From: Agarophyton chilense
Taxonomy: Eukaryota; Rhodophyta; Florideophyceae; Gracilariales; Gracilariaceae
Assembly: GCA_030374765.1 (NCBI GenBank)
Contig: JARGXX010000111.1
Coordinates: forward strand, 558,001 to 622,000
Length of the DNA stretch: 64,000 nt
Direction of reading: 5' to 3'
Positions 32,525 through 42,430 of the stretch are shown one piece after another. Below the pieces are notes generated by a model that saw nothing but the letters and a program-made list of their open reading frames with translations, had not been told where the DNA came from and did not search any database. Position 1 is the first letter of the stretch, and the number at the start of each line of letters is the position of its first letter. Position numbers and translations under genes: made by a program.

Positions 32525-33653
32525 GGCATTCCCGTCCGGTTACAAAGGCTGTTGGAGGATCAGACGATTGCTTCACGTGTTGAAAGTCCATGCGTGCTGT
32601 TAGCGGAGCCGAGGACGGGAGCAACAGAGTCGCAATAAGGCGTATGGATAAAACACTGCCTGCATGAGTTATTAGTTGGGGAAATCGTCAGTGTTCAAAG
32701 TGACCAATGATGCGAGCGTGGCATTTAGTCTCATCGATATGGCGCCAGTAACAAGTTAACGACCAGAATTCATTAAGTTCTACGTGTGGCAGAGTGGCAC
32801 TGCTTGCGTGTACGTTTTGAATTAAGGTTACAACCGTGCCCGCGTGAATCCATCACAACCTAAACCTTTTCTGGATATTTCAAAAAAATATTAATGTTGT
32901 TGCCCTTCGTGAGAGAGCCTGAAGTCTAGACCGAATATGTGCGACAGAAAGTTGTAATTCGGCGCTGATCATATCAGCGATCACCGTCGTTACAATCCTG
33001 TCACGGAGGACAAGTCTTGATTCTAGCGTCATTCCTTGCTGTTTAATGGGTTCAAGCTGACCGCGACCATGGTGCGTGTGTGGTATGCAGTTTAGTGGGC
33101 CTGAGTGGCTGGCGGGTGTCGAACATTAAAAAAGATTCTTAAACTTTGAGAACCGCCATTGAAACAGCTGCCAGCACGAACGTCTGTGACGGTGGATCTT
33201 CGTTTGAAAGCGGCTGTATTTGTCCTTGCGGTGCAGGTAGCGCACAAGATCAATAAGCTTCTTTTTATTCCATCTCTAGGACAATGGCCAGAGCTTCACT
33301 CTGCATGACGCCACTGGTCTAGGGGCCTTTTATTATTTTGCAGCGTCGACCATTGTAATTGCAATCCCGCCTGAATGCCTTCTCCATAAAGAGGTTTACT
33401 GCCCTATGACCTTCAACCAACTTCAGAATCTTGTAGTGCTTCTCCATTTTCGATCAAAGCTCCCTAATAACCAGCGCATGCTTCTTTTGGAGGGAGCGAT
33501 ATGTTATATTTCCGTCATCTACCACTTTGCGAACATCATAAACATGATATCTGATAATACAAAGGGCAGCATACACAAAATCAGCTGTGATAGGATTGTT
33601 CTCGTTATAATTACGAATCTCATGCGATGCCATCTTAGCTCTTAAAATATGTC
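32525..33653. other. No clear gene
   Basis: Short frames only. A minus frame at 33675-33454 (ENNPITADFVYAALCIIRYH) may continue the possible transposase fragment that follows, but in a different frame. Confidence 0.3.
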
Positions 33654-34118
33654 TCATTCGACGTTGGCACCCCATCGTTCTACTCCATTCTTATCAGGAC
33701 GTCGGCTCTCGGCTGGAGTGCGAATCGTCAAGAACCATTCCTGAGCAATTGCAGATTCTTCGTTTGCAGACGTATTTTGGTGCTGCTGAGACATTATGGA
33801 TATACCGACAACTACGCTACGACGGTCACCCTTCAACAAACGAATTATTGAAATCCTCCGTCCTTGTCGTAGTTCTTTACTCTGTTGAGTCGACTGAAGC
33901 TTCAGGGAGGCATCAGGACCTACGATACATCGACGCTGGTCTGCCCATCCTAAGAACGTCTTTGATTTGGAGTACAGTTTCGCTTCGGTGAAGAAAAAGG
34001 CGGCACATTTTGTCGAGCGAATAAAGCCCTTAACGAATCCATTTGCTTGAAATTTCCGTCTTGACCACGCAGAGCTTTTGCGCAAATCTTGCCATCCCTT
34101 AACTGGAATCATTTTCAC
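33654..34118 (-). CDS. Unidentified protein, possibly a transposase fragment
   Basis: A 154-codon frame. The stretch FTEAKLYSKSKTFLGWADQR followed by about 25 residues and RRISIIRLLKGDRRSVVVGI loosely recalls the F.DE......GWA...........R.SI..al..G.. pattern of Tc1/IS630-type DDE transposases. The acidic residue and spacing fit only roughly. A short frame upstream on the same strand (34312-34115) is basic (LGRRRMKRSSYRGLGIRMVK). The assignment is tentative. Confidence 0.25.
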   Translation of the reverse strand: MKMIPVKGWQDLRKSSAWSRRKFQANGFVKGFIRSTKCAAFFFTEAKLYSKSKTFLGWADQRRCIVGPDASLKLQSTQQSKELRQGRRISIIRLLKGDRRSVVVGISIMSQQHQNTSANEESAIAQEWFLTIRTPAESRRPDKNGVERWGANVE

Positions 34119-34584
34119 CTGTTTTCGTCGTTCCTAAGCAATGGAACTGAATCTAAATCTACATTAGTTCCAACTCTTTTGACCATTCTTATTCCCAAAC
34201 CCCGGTAACTGGAACGTTTCATGCGACGGCGACCTAGATTTGTAATATCAATACAATTGCAACGTCGAATCAGTGCAATACGAAGGAAATCTAAGTTCGG
34301 AACAGCATCCACCGCTTAATCTCTCAGCTCACAGTCCTGCAAACAGCGCTTGTCCAAGTAATCGCGCGAGCTATCGCTCTATTATCGCTATTGAGCAACA
34401 GGAGCCAGAATAAAAGCACAAGAGAGAACTATACCGTAGAGGGGACTGCAACAACGCTTTACAGTCTTTGGTATTTGCTAGTTCTACACCAGAAAATTAC
34501 GTACACACTCATCGCATGAGCCAGTCTGTCAAATAGTATTTCGTTCAGTTCTATGGCAGTCAGTCCGAAGAACGTTCGAATGGA

Positions 34585-34947
34585 ATGGAAACGGAAGAAT
34601 CCGTTTCAAGTCGTCAAGCAGTGCAAGAGATGCAATTTACGGAAAGAAACATCGATCCCCACACCCCTCTTTCCATGACCATCACCAAAGACATTCCTTC
34701 CAAGACAATCAGTGGATACGAGAGTTTAGAACTGTACGAGAACATATCTCAGTTTTCCGGCGTGCAACGTAGTGTCGAAGAGAAGGAAAATCGACGTTTG
34801 ATGGAAATATTTAACATTTTAGAACGTGGAGGGCTGTTTCTGCGGCAAACAGCCGAACTTTTTCGCACTTATGCAATAGAAGCAAGATTAAGCTATAATG
34901 TTTTCGTGCGTTGTACCAACAGACGAGAAGAGGTTTCAAAACAGTAA
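34585..34947 (+). CDS. tnp2-like copy C, N-terminal segment
   Basis: A 120-codon frame beginning METEESVSSRQAVQEMQF. The stretch YENISQFSGVQRSVEEKENR with LFRTYAIEARLSY resembles the segment FGNVSHFLDFPDRG followed by a helical region in copy A (7661-7038). Likely the part of the transposase before the Cys/His motif. The upstream start is plausible because both sides are without similarity. Confidence 0.45.
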   Translation: METEESVSSRQAVQEMQFTERNIDPHTPLSMTITKDIPSKTISGYESLELYENISQFSGVQRSVEEKENRRLMEIFNILERGGLFLRQTAELFRTYAIEARLSYNVFVRCTNRREEVSKQ

Positions 34948-35920
34948 GGTCGCCTGCGCCGCCAAAGACACGCCCCATTTTATGCACCAGGCAATCTTGC
35001 AACCCAATGCCCTAGTATGAAATTATCTGAAACGGTTACAGAACGAGGTAGGTTCTGGTATACACTGGTTTCTAAACAACCGGCAGTATTGTGCAGAGAG
35101 AAAGAATCCCTTTAAGAACTTCTGAATGGGGGCTTGGGACGTAGATTAAGAGCTTTTGGTGTTTTTTTACCGTTTTTAACGACGGTATGGAGATAGTTGA
35201 GGATCACAAAGGTTCAAAATCCGTTTTGCCATTTGTGTTTGTCATTCTCAGTCTACATCACGACCTTCGTTTCAAAGCCTGAGATGCGCTTGAGGCCGCA
35301 TTTGTTCCGGGATCGTGCGACGCTGACCATTTTGATCTCTTTCTGAAACCAATTGTAGATGACCTTCACCCACTTGAGGGAGGAATCAATGTGCCCTGCG
35401 CGGATGGTATGTGTCGCATTTTGCTTGCCTTCATTATGTTCATCAATTCCAACTGGCCGGCGACCTCGAAGATCTTAGGGTTCAAATACCACAACGCCCT
35501 AATGGCATTCCGCCGATGCCTAAAAAGGCGATAAAAGTATTCAGCGTAAGCAACCGATACTAGATGATTCCAAATATCTATAGCAGAGCTGCGACACAGG
35601 GATTGAAATCACAACCGACTGACAACGTAACAGCTTTGTTAGACTATGAATGCCTACACCCCCGCGCACACTAAAAGACCGTTCCAATAAGAATTAAACT
35701 TGAGCTGAGAAAGCAAAAGCAGAGCCTTTCCGCGGTTCAGCATATGATAAAGATCACTAAAGTGAAGAGAAGGCGATATGTTTCGAAGTCTTCCATCGAT
35801 GTCATTCAATGTGCACTATACGAACCAATGCGTCAATGGCTCCTGGGATGAGTCAGGCATCTTAACTCTCTCTGTATTGGTACACACTCATAGTGCGTTG
35901 ACAACGTTTTTCAATTTATC

Positions 35921-36205
35921 GTGGAAGGAGATGTTTTCACGCGGATCAACGAGTCGCTCTCGAAAGGACCTCGCGGGATCCCTACCGAATGGGGTCGCCC
36001 ACCAGAATCATTAAAATACATCTTGGAATACAATACCAAGACTTTTAAGAGTCTTGCACTTCATTACGGTCCGAGTGTATTTCAGGGACGGACAATCGAT
36101 ACAAAAGTCACTCAAGTATGGGCTCTGACATACAAAACTAGACAAATTATCTTCGATCCTTCCTCTGATAAGACGAACCGGGTGCTGCTTAAGACACTTC
36201 TGTAA
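35921..36205 (+). CDS. tnp2-like copy C, C-terminal core segment
   Basis: A 94-codon frame with INESLSKGPRGIPTEWGRPP, SLALHYGPSV and VWALTYKTRQII. Copy A has INRSLERFASGFPINLGRIP, MLALHYVVPIL and VWVKLRRVLFIV at the same spacing (6342-5800). A later frame (36305 on) continues with VNVSQFVIEPGMGEVGELV, equal to TSQFVVKRHLGEIGQRV of copy B. Decayed. Confidence 0.6.
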   Translation: MEGDVFTRINESLSKGPRGIPTEWGRPPESLKYILEYNTKTFKSLALHYGPSVFQGRTIDTKVTQVWALTYKTRQIIFDPSSDKTNRVLLKTLL

Positions 36206-36847
36206 CAGTTGCATGCCAGATTTCCTGACGTGTTCTAGCAGTTTGATGACCACGCGTTTTTCTTTACCCCCATAACTCATGCAACTCTTATCCTGGCTGA
36301 CATTTTGGGTCAGTGTTGTTCACTTGTTAATGTGTCACAATTTGTGATTGAGCCAGGAATGGGAGAGGTTGGAGAACTAGTAACGTCAAGGCCGCATCCA
36401 AAAGCTTGTTTTTTTGGCCAAAACGATCAACTTAATTTGCCTCAAACTACTGAACGTCACCCTGGGAATGAGCAGCGAAACTGTACATCAATTGAAAACG
36501 AAAGACAACTTTCCAAGACATGTACAAATAGAACAGAGGGATGAGAATGAATGTGAGGGGTATTTGGAGAGCATGAAGGGACTGGATGCAGAAAAGAAAT
36601 CAATGCAGAAGTCAGTATGCTCCGTGGATAAGCGCAGGATGTTGGTGGACAAACGTGTGCTGATCAAGCGCTAGCGCATGCTATGAGGGTCCTACCAATT
36701 ACTTCATACTATTCGGAAGGTTAAAACCTGAAGACATTCAGAAAAGCTGCCATTTCAAATGGTAGTGAATGGTTGAAAGTGGAAGCTGCAAGTGAGTTCG
36801 AATTTCGAGATAAGCGTGGTTTGTACACATCCAGATAGAAGTACCGG

Positions 36848-37261
36848 GTGACAGCGCATTTTCGTGATGACGATGAAAGCAGTGCAAAATCTTCTGATTT
36901 CAGGGACAAACGGCTTTTGTCAATATATTGTGGCTTCCTCAGCGAACTGTGGGAGTTCAATGTTATGTACAAGTTTACAAGTGAGCAGCTTGGTCATACC
37001 AAAACTCTGCACACCGTTTGCATAGATTGGCAGTACGGCATGAATATTGATCTTGCTTGCAGCATTCCAACTATTCAATTATCGAAAGCCTACCGAAGAG
37101 GATCGATTCATGACAAAGGCCGCACTGTAGAAGATATCTTTTGCATCAAGAGGCTCGTAGAGTTTTTTGATCATAATGGACTACGCTGGTTTCATGATCC
37201 TTTACAAAGAATTATACAGAAGGAGGAGATTGTGCGATTACGGGGTGTTCTGTCAGGATAG
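36848..37261 (+). CDS. tnp2-like copy C, tail
   Basis: A 137-codon frame ending DIFCIKRLVEFFDHNGLRWF then HDPL, the tail motif found also in copies A and B. The start of the frame (MTAHFRDDDESSAKSSDFRD) is acidic, as is the region before the tail in copy A. No known enzymatic motif. Confidence 0.6.
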   Translation: MTAHFRDDDESSAKSSDFRDKRLLSIYCGFLSELWEFNVMYKFTSEQLGHTKTLHTVCIDWQYGMNIDLACSIPTIQLSKAYRRGSIHDKGRTVEDIFCIKRLVEFFDHNGLRWFHDPLQRIIQKEEIVRLRGVLSG

Positions 37262-37857
37262 GATGGGGATGGTGTGGATCATTACGATATAGAAGTTCAC
37301 AAGTACCGCGTCATAATTATGTATCTGATGGGCATCGGTCATGGCTCGTAAACGTGTTCAGTTGTACATATATAATCTGGTTTGAACACTTGGCATTATC
37401 TGCGCGATGATGAATAAAGTGAACAGCAAATGAAATTCGTGCATTTGTAAATCCGGTTAGAAATTTTCGGAACATCTTCAGAATATCAACGCCTAACATA
37501 TGGCAATACCTGAATGGTCACTGAAAAACGAAAATAAATTCTTAATGGACGAAATTGAGGCATCCAATGCACATCTAATATGTCCTGTAGATATCCAAAG
37601 ATTAAAATTTGTGTTACAGCCGGGACATCTGTACGACGTTAAAGTTAACATCTGGCACACATCTAGTGGATATCTCCGGCATATTGAATGCACATCTTTT
37701 ACGCACATCACTTGTACATCCAAAGAACATATTTGGAGCATTCCTTGCGCATCTCAAAAATGTATGATATAGATAGATTGTATGGACATCATATGAATAC
37801 CTGAAGTATATCTAAATGTTTCATTGGGTGGGGATTCAGGATGATCATGGGGTAACT
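37262..37857. other. No gene; faint short-period pattern
   Basis: At about 37560-37760 words such as catctaatatg, catctgtacg, catctggcac, catctagtgg, catatt, catctttt recur about every 25-35 bp, hinting at a degenerate satellite. Otherwise nothing recognisable. Confidence 0.35.
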
Positions 37858-38297
37858 TAAACCGAAAATCCTTTAACTCAATTCGTCAGAATTCTGAAAC
37901 AGACTCACAGAATTTTGACACTCGGAATCCGTTTTCTGAAAAAATGTCAGAACTGAAAACTCCTTCCTGAAGAAACAATTTAGAGCTGGAAACCTATATC
38001 ACCAATAGCATATGTAATTGGGAACATAGTAGGGGGTCTGGTTTTGGGAGTTTAAATGGGTTGATGGTCTAGGATTCGTTTTTAGGGAGTAAGGGTGAGC
38101 TGGCTGGGACTTAACTATTTCTGGCTAAGTCGCGTGGATGCCATCGCGTGGTAGTTTATAAACACTATAGCTTTCTTTTAAAAATTGAATTCATGTTGTA
38201 AAATTTTCCTTTTTACATTGCCAATTATTACTTAGAATGCGAAGCGATATAGTACGAGCGTAGCGAGCTGTCACTGTAGTCAATGAGAGGAAATGTC
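37858..38297 (+). mobile_element. DIRS-like element 3' end, second copy, fossil
   Basis: Matches 17918-18357, the end of the recombinase region and 3' non-coding part of the DIRS-like element, with shared blocks such as aacttaa.ccgaaaatc, cagaattctgacactcggaat (with small changes) and gatgccatcgcgtggtagtt. The match ends about 14 bp before the 3' terminus of Helitron derivative 1, suggesting that a Helitron insertion or a breakpoint cut it. Broken remnant without coding capacity. Confidence 0.85.
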
Positions 38298-38325
38298 CTA
38301 TAGATATTTTACGAGTGGCTCCGTA

Positions 38326-38340
38326 GCGTGCTTTGCACGC
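38326..38340 (-). repeat. Helitron 3' terminal hairpin, derivative 1
   Basis: GCGTGC TTT GCACGC, a perfect 6-bp stem with a 3-base loop, 15 bases inside the element end. A hairpin near the 3' end is a hallmark of Helitrons and is thought to stop rolling-circle replication. Confidence 0.8.
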
Positions 38341-39603
38341 GTTCGACAGTTTACATATGTTGAGAAAAAGCTTTGCAAGTAGTTTGTAGCGTTTGTAAAT
38401 TAGAACTGGCTTGTAAAAAGACAAATTTTTTTTAGGACGGCTAAATTATCAGATTCAGAAAGGCATTGGAAAAACGGGAAAAAAACGATGTCATCCTCTC
38501 CGATTAATTATCGAAAACCTTTTCACAGCAGAAGTTCTGGAAAGCCTGCATGAACTGTTTTCAATGACCGTCTTTTACGCATATTCTGATGTTTAAATGT
38601 ACTACGAAAAAGAGTGACATAGAGCAAGCCATGAGAAAAGAAGTTATCTTAGAGATCGAACTCAACTCTACTCCGAAACTTCACTCTACTTTCACACCTA
38701 ACCGTAGTCGAGAACGATTGCCCCTGTACATTATTGGTAGTCAGGGCGAATCCTTAAGACGAAAACTGGAAACGAATCGTCTATAGGTCCGCAGGGCAAT
38801 TTGGCATGCAAAAACGCTGTCCATTGTACGAACCTGTAGCTAACAGAAAGAAAATAAGCTACCTGTCACCCAATCCACTTCATCTATTGCCCCATTCATA
38901 TGTCTCTTTAAAATGTCCAAGTTTCGTAGAAAAATTAACATGAATCCTTTCTTCAGCTTCAAATAATGATCAAGAATGGCAGTTTTGGCGGTGAGTATAT
39001 TTTACACCTCCACTTACACGCGAGCGCTCTTTCTGGGGTTTACGCTCTCCACTTTGAGGTCAACTCTGTTTCTCACTCTCGAATCTTGTCTGTCGCCTTG
39101 TAGTGGTCTTATTTGGCCCTCCTTCCCTGTATCTCTTTCCATTGCGTCACCTGCGCTTTTCAGTCTATTCTGCCGTTTCATTTTTTTGTCTCACAGCTGC
39201 GTGGTCACGCTTTTGTCTTCTCATAACTTCAGTTTCATCGATTGGAGATACTTTCGGCATACTTTCGCAAGAAATCCGGTTTGTGTCCGTGGACGTGTCA
39301 TGGCGTACCTCGTTTAAACTCGTTCACACCCTATAAGCTCACCCTTGTGGAGTCAGTGAGGCCGATGATGAGCGCAGCGGAAAGCGCGCAATGAGGCGCC
39401 GTTTCAATCATACGCAAAATGTGAAAACCCGTGCTTTGTGTGACAAACCGTGCTTTGTGTAAACAACCTTGCTTGGTATGAGAAATCGTTCTTTTTTGAC
39501 TTGGCTCGCAGTGCCAACGTGCGCAATTGTGTACCCAGCGGTAAACGCGCAATGAGGCGTCATTGCACTCAAACGCAGTCGTTTTTTTTGTCATGCGCGC
39601 CGA

Positions 39604-39890
39604 ATTCTAGCGCGTTCTCGGTTGCCACGCCTGCGTTCTTCGGCCCCTTCTGAAGTTACAGCTTTTCGTCGTACAGTAGCACGCTCGCACTGTTGCCTTT
39701 CGCGAGCTTCGGCTGCACCGGTTGAAGGTACGGTGGGCATGATAGCGTCAAAAGACCACGTTGGTGCCTGTGGACGTCTCACCGCATCCCCATCTAAATT
39801 TCCGCTAGTACCGGAAGGTTGCGCAACTATGTGCCCAGTAGTGGGCGCGCAATGAGGCATCATTGCAGTCATACACAGTGTGTGAGACAC
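39604..39890 (-). pseudogene. Truncated Rep N-terminus, derivative 1
   Basis: The frame reads PTVPSTGAAEARERQQCERA and RRRGNRERARIRR, equal to the Arg-rich N-terminal part of the full Helitron protein (42432 on). It stops where homology ends at the internal deletion. The alternative start MTAMMPHCAPTTGH is in frame here, unlike in the full copy, where one G is missing. Confidence 0.75.
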
Positions 39891-40088
39891 CCTGCTCTCT
39901 GCACTTCTCCTGGAGCGGGGTGGAAAAACCCTGCTCTTTGACTCGTCCTGGAGCGGGGTGCGAAACCCTGCTGTTGGACTCGTTCCTGAGTGGGGTGGAG
40001 AAACCCTGCGGAGAAACCCTGCTCTTGGAGCTGTCCCGGAGCAGGGTAGGAAACCCTGCTCTTGGAGTTGTCCCGGAGCAAGGTGTGC
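39888..40088 (-). repeat. Hairpin-repeat array, derivative 1
   Basis: Five to six units of about 38 bp, each of the form ACCCTGCTC, a spacer of 12-16 bases and GGAGC(A/G)GGGT, so each unit can fold on itself with an 8-9 bp stem. One unit is shortened. The same array occurs in derivative 2 and in the full Helitron. Confidence 0.75.
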
Positions 40089-40319
40089 AACGGCACGCGA
40101 TTGGTTAAATAATACACACGTGTCACCCTCAGCACTGTACTTCTGCCCAGCCTAGTGCCACGGCACGCTATTGGTCATCTGTTACACGTGTGTCGCCGTT
40201 GACCAATCCCATGCCATGGCACTCTTGTTCCGCGGCCAAGTGGCCCATTCGTATCACACGCAGAGATACACACACACACAAACATGTACTTTAGTACTCT
40301 GATGACGAGTGGCTCTGTA

Positions 40320-40334
40320 GCGTGCTTTGCACGC
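40320..40334 (-). repeat. Helitron 3' terminal hairpin, derivative 2
   Basis: Same GCGTGC TTT GCACGC hairpin, 15 bases from the end at 40305. Confidence 0.8.
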
Positions 40335-41525
40335 GTTTGACAGTTTACAAATGTTGAGAAAAAGATTTCAAAGTAGTTTGTAGCGTTTGTAAATTAGAAC
40401 TGGCTTGGAAAAAGACAAAGTTTTCTAGGATGGCTAGTTCATCAGATTCAGAAAGTCATTGGAAGAATGGGAAATAAAAACAATGTCATCCTCTACGCTT
40501 AATTATTCAAAATCTTTTCATAGCAGAACATCTGGAAAGCCTGTATGAAATTTTTTCTATCACCGCCTTTCGGAAAAGAGTGACATAAAGCAACCCATGA
40601 GAAAAGCAGTTATCTTAAAGATCGAACTCAACCCTACTCCCAAACTTTACTCTACTCCCACACTTAACCTTACTTGAAAAAAATTGACCCTGTACGTTAT
40701 TGGTAGTGAGGGCAAAGCCTCAAGACGAAAACTGGAATGGAATGGTCATAGGTCTGCATGGCATTTTCGGCAAGCGAAAACGCTGTCCAATGTACTAACC
40801 TGTGGCTAACAAAAAGAAAATAGCCGAGATGTCATCCTATCCACTTCATATATAGCCCTATTGATATGTCTCTTTAAAATGTTCAAGTTTCGCCGAAAAC
40901 CTAACATGAATCCTTTCTTCAGCCTAAAATAACGATCAAGAATGGCATCTTTCGCGCTGAGTGTATTCAACACCTCCACTTACGCGCGAGCGCTCTTTCT
41001 GGGGTTTACGCTCTCCACTTTTAGATCAACTCTGTCTCTCACTCTCAAATCTTGTCTGTCGTCTTGTAGTGGTCTTATTTGGCCCTCCTTTCCTTTCTTT
41101 CTTTCCATTGCGTCACCTGCACCTTTCAGTCTGTTCTACCGATTCATTTCTTCGTCTCACAGCTGTGCGGTCACGCTCTTGTCTTCTAGAAACTTCAGTT
41201 GCATCGATTGAAGGTATGTTCGGCATAATTGCGCAAGGAGTCCGGTTTGTGTGCGTGGACGTGTCATGGCGTACCTCGTTCAAACTCATGCACACCCTGT
41301 AAGCTCACGCTTGCAGCGCTCATGAGCTCGATGAAGAGGCAAGCGGTAAGCGCGCAATGAGGAGCTGTTTCAATCATACGCAAGATGTGAAAAACCGTGT
41401 TTTGTGTGACAAACCATGCTTTCTGTAAGAAACCATGCTCTGTGTGAGAAACCGTGCTTTTTTTACTTGGCTCGCAGCGCCCACGTGCTCAATTGTGTGC
41501 CCATCGGTAAACGCACAGTGAGGTG

Positions 41526-41840
41526 TCATTGCAATGAAACGAAGTCGCCGTTCTTTTGTTGTGAGCGCCGAATTCTAGCGCGTTCTCGGTTCCGACGCCT
41601 GCGTTCTTTGGCCTGTTCTGAAGTTTCAGCTCTTTGTCGTACAGCAGCACGCTCGCACTGTTGCCTTCTGCAAGCTTCGGCTGCATCGGTTGAAGGTACG
41701 GTCGGCATGAGAGCGTCAAAAGACCACGTTGGTGCCTGTGGAAGTCTCACCGCGTTCCCATCTAAATTTCCCCTAGTGCCAAAAGTGTTCGCAACTGTGT
41801 GCCCAGCAGTGGGCGCGGAATGAGGCGACATTGCAGTCAT
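41526..41840 (-). pseudogene. Truncated Rep N-terminus, derivative 2
   Basis: A 104-codon frame beginning MTAMSPHSAPTAGHTVAN. PTVPSTDAAEACRRQQCERA and RRRRNRERARIRRSQQKNGD match the full Helitron protein until the internal deletion at about 41562, after which the frame runs into a degenerate copy of the 5' module. Confidence 0.75.
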
Positions 41841-41861
41841 ACGCGGTGTGTGAGAAACCCT

Positions 41862-42045
41862 GCTCTCTGCATTTCTCCTGGAGCGGGTCGGAAAAACCCT
41901 GCTCTTGGACTTGTCTTGGAGCAGGGTGCGAAACCCTGCTCTTGGACTCGTTCCGGAGCGGGGTGGGGAAACCCTGCTCTTGGAGTTGTCCCGGAGCAGG
42001 GTAGAAAACCCTGCTCTTGGAGTTGTCCCGGAGCAAGGTGTGCAA
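41862..42045 (-). repeat. Hairpin-repeat array, derivative 2
   Basis: Five units of about 38 bp of the form ACCCTGCTC-spacer-GGAGC(A/G)GGGT, as in derivative 1. Confidence 0.75.
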
Positions 42046-42238
42046 CGGCACGCAATTGGTCAAATAATACACACGTGTCACCCTCAGCACTGTACTTTCG
42101 CCCAGCCTAGTGCCACGGCACGCTATTGGTCATCTGTTACACGTGCGTCGCCGTTGACCAATCTGATGCCGTGGCACTAGGCTGGGCGGAAGTACAGTGC
42201 TGAGGGTGACACGTGTGTATCATTTGACCAATTGGGTG

Positions 42239-42430
42239 CCGTTGCACACCTTGCTCTGGGACAACTTCAAGAACAGGGTTTCCTACCCTGCTCCAAGACA
42301 GCTCCAAGAGCAGGAGTTTCTCCGCCCCGCTCCCGAACGAGTCCAAGAGCAGGGTTTCGCACCCCCCTCCAGGACGAGTCCAAGAGCAGGGTTTTTCAAG
42401 CCCGCTCCAGGAGAAGTGCAGAGAGCAGGG
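42239..42430 (+). repeat. Hairpin-repeat array, full Helitron
   Basis: Four to five units of about 38 bp (ACCCTGCTCC...GAGCAGGGT on this strand), directly before the protein start. As RNA these would form a row of short stem-loops in the leader. Confidence 0.75.

Larger units (their letters stand above)
34585..37261 (+). mobile_element. CACTA-type (tnp2-like) transposon remnant, copy C
   Basis: Plus-strand pieces in tnp2 order: N-terminal segment (34585-34947), core remnant (about 35230-35530), C-terminal core (35921-36400) and tail (36848-37261). The core remnant reads VPGSCDADHFDLFLKPIVDD, then CADGMCRILLAFIMFINSNW and PATSKILGFKYHN, matching residues 194-255 of copy B. The tail ends VEFFDHNGLRWFHDPL. 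There are many stops and frame changes (at least seven), so it is more decayed than B. Element ends were not found. Confidence 0.75.
38311..40304 (-). mobile_element. Helitron derivative 1 (internally deleted)
   Basis: A minus-strand copy whose 3' terminus (38311, reading GGAGCCACTCGT at its end) has the same hairpin (38326-38340) as the full Helitron. Its 5' side (39600-40200) equals the 5' part of the full element, including the first ~100 codons of the Rep frame (minus 39890-39604). Nearly all of Rep and the whole helicase are missing. In their place are further degenerate copies of the 5' module (around 39380 and 39548 the words gcgcaatgaggc recur). It would depend on a full element for movement. 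Its 5' end extends further (to about 40304) than that of derivative 2. Confidence 0.8.
40305..42143 (-). mobile_element. Helitron derivative 2 (internally deleted)
   Basis: A second minus-strand copy, about 85 percent identical by eye to derivative 1 over 38311-40200. Its 3' terminus (40305) directly abuts the 5' end of derivative 1, so the two form a head-to-tail tandem. Rep N-terminus remains (minus 41840-41526, PTVPSTDAAEACRRQQCERA), followed by further degenerate 5' modules (minus frame 41295-41113, IPSIDATEVSRRQERDRTAV). At its 5' side it meets the full Helitron head-to-head at about 42143. Confidence 0.8.

Noticed and set aside
33654-34118. Firm assignment as a Tc1/IS630 transposase
   Set aside because: Only one loose block fits and the catalytic DDE triad cannot be placed, so it stays a low-confidence note.
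40270-40284. Short (ac)n microsatellite near the 5' end of Helitron derivative 1
   Set aside because: Seven repeats or so is common by chance in eukaryotic DNA and has no clear role.
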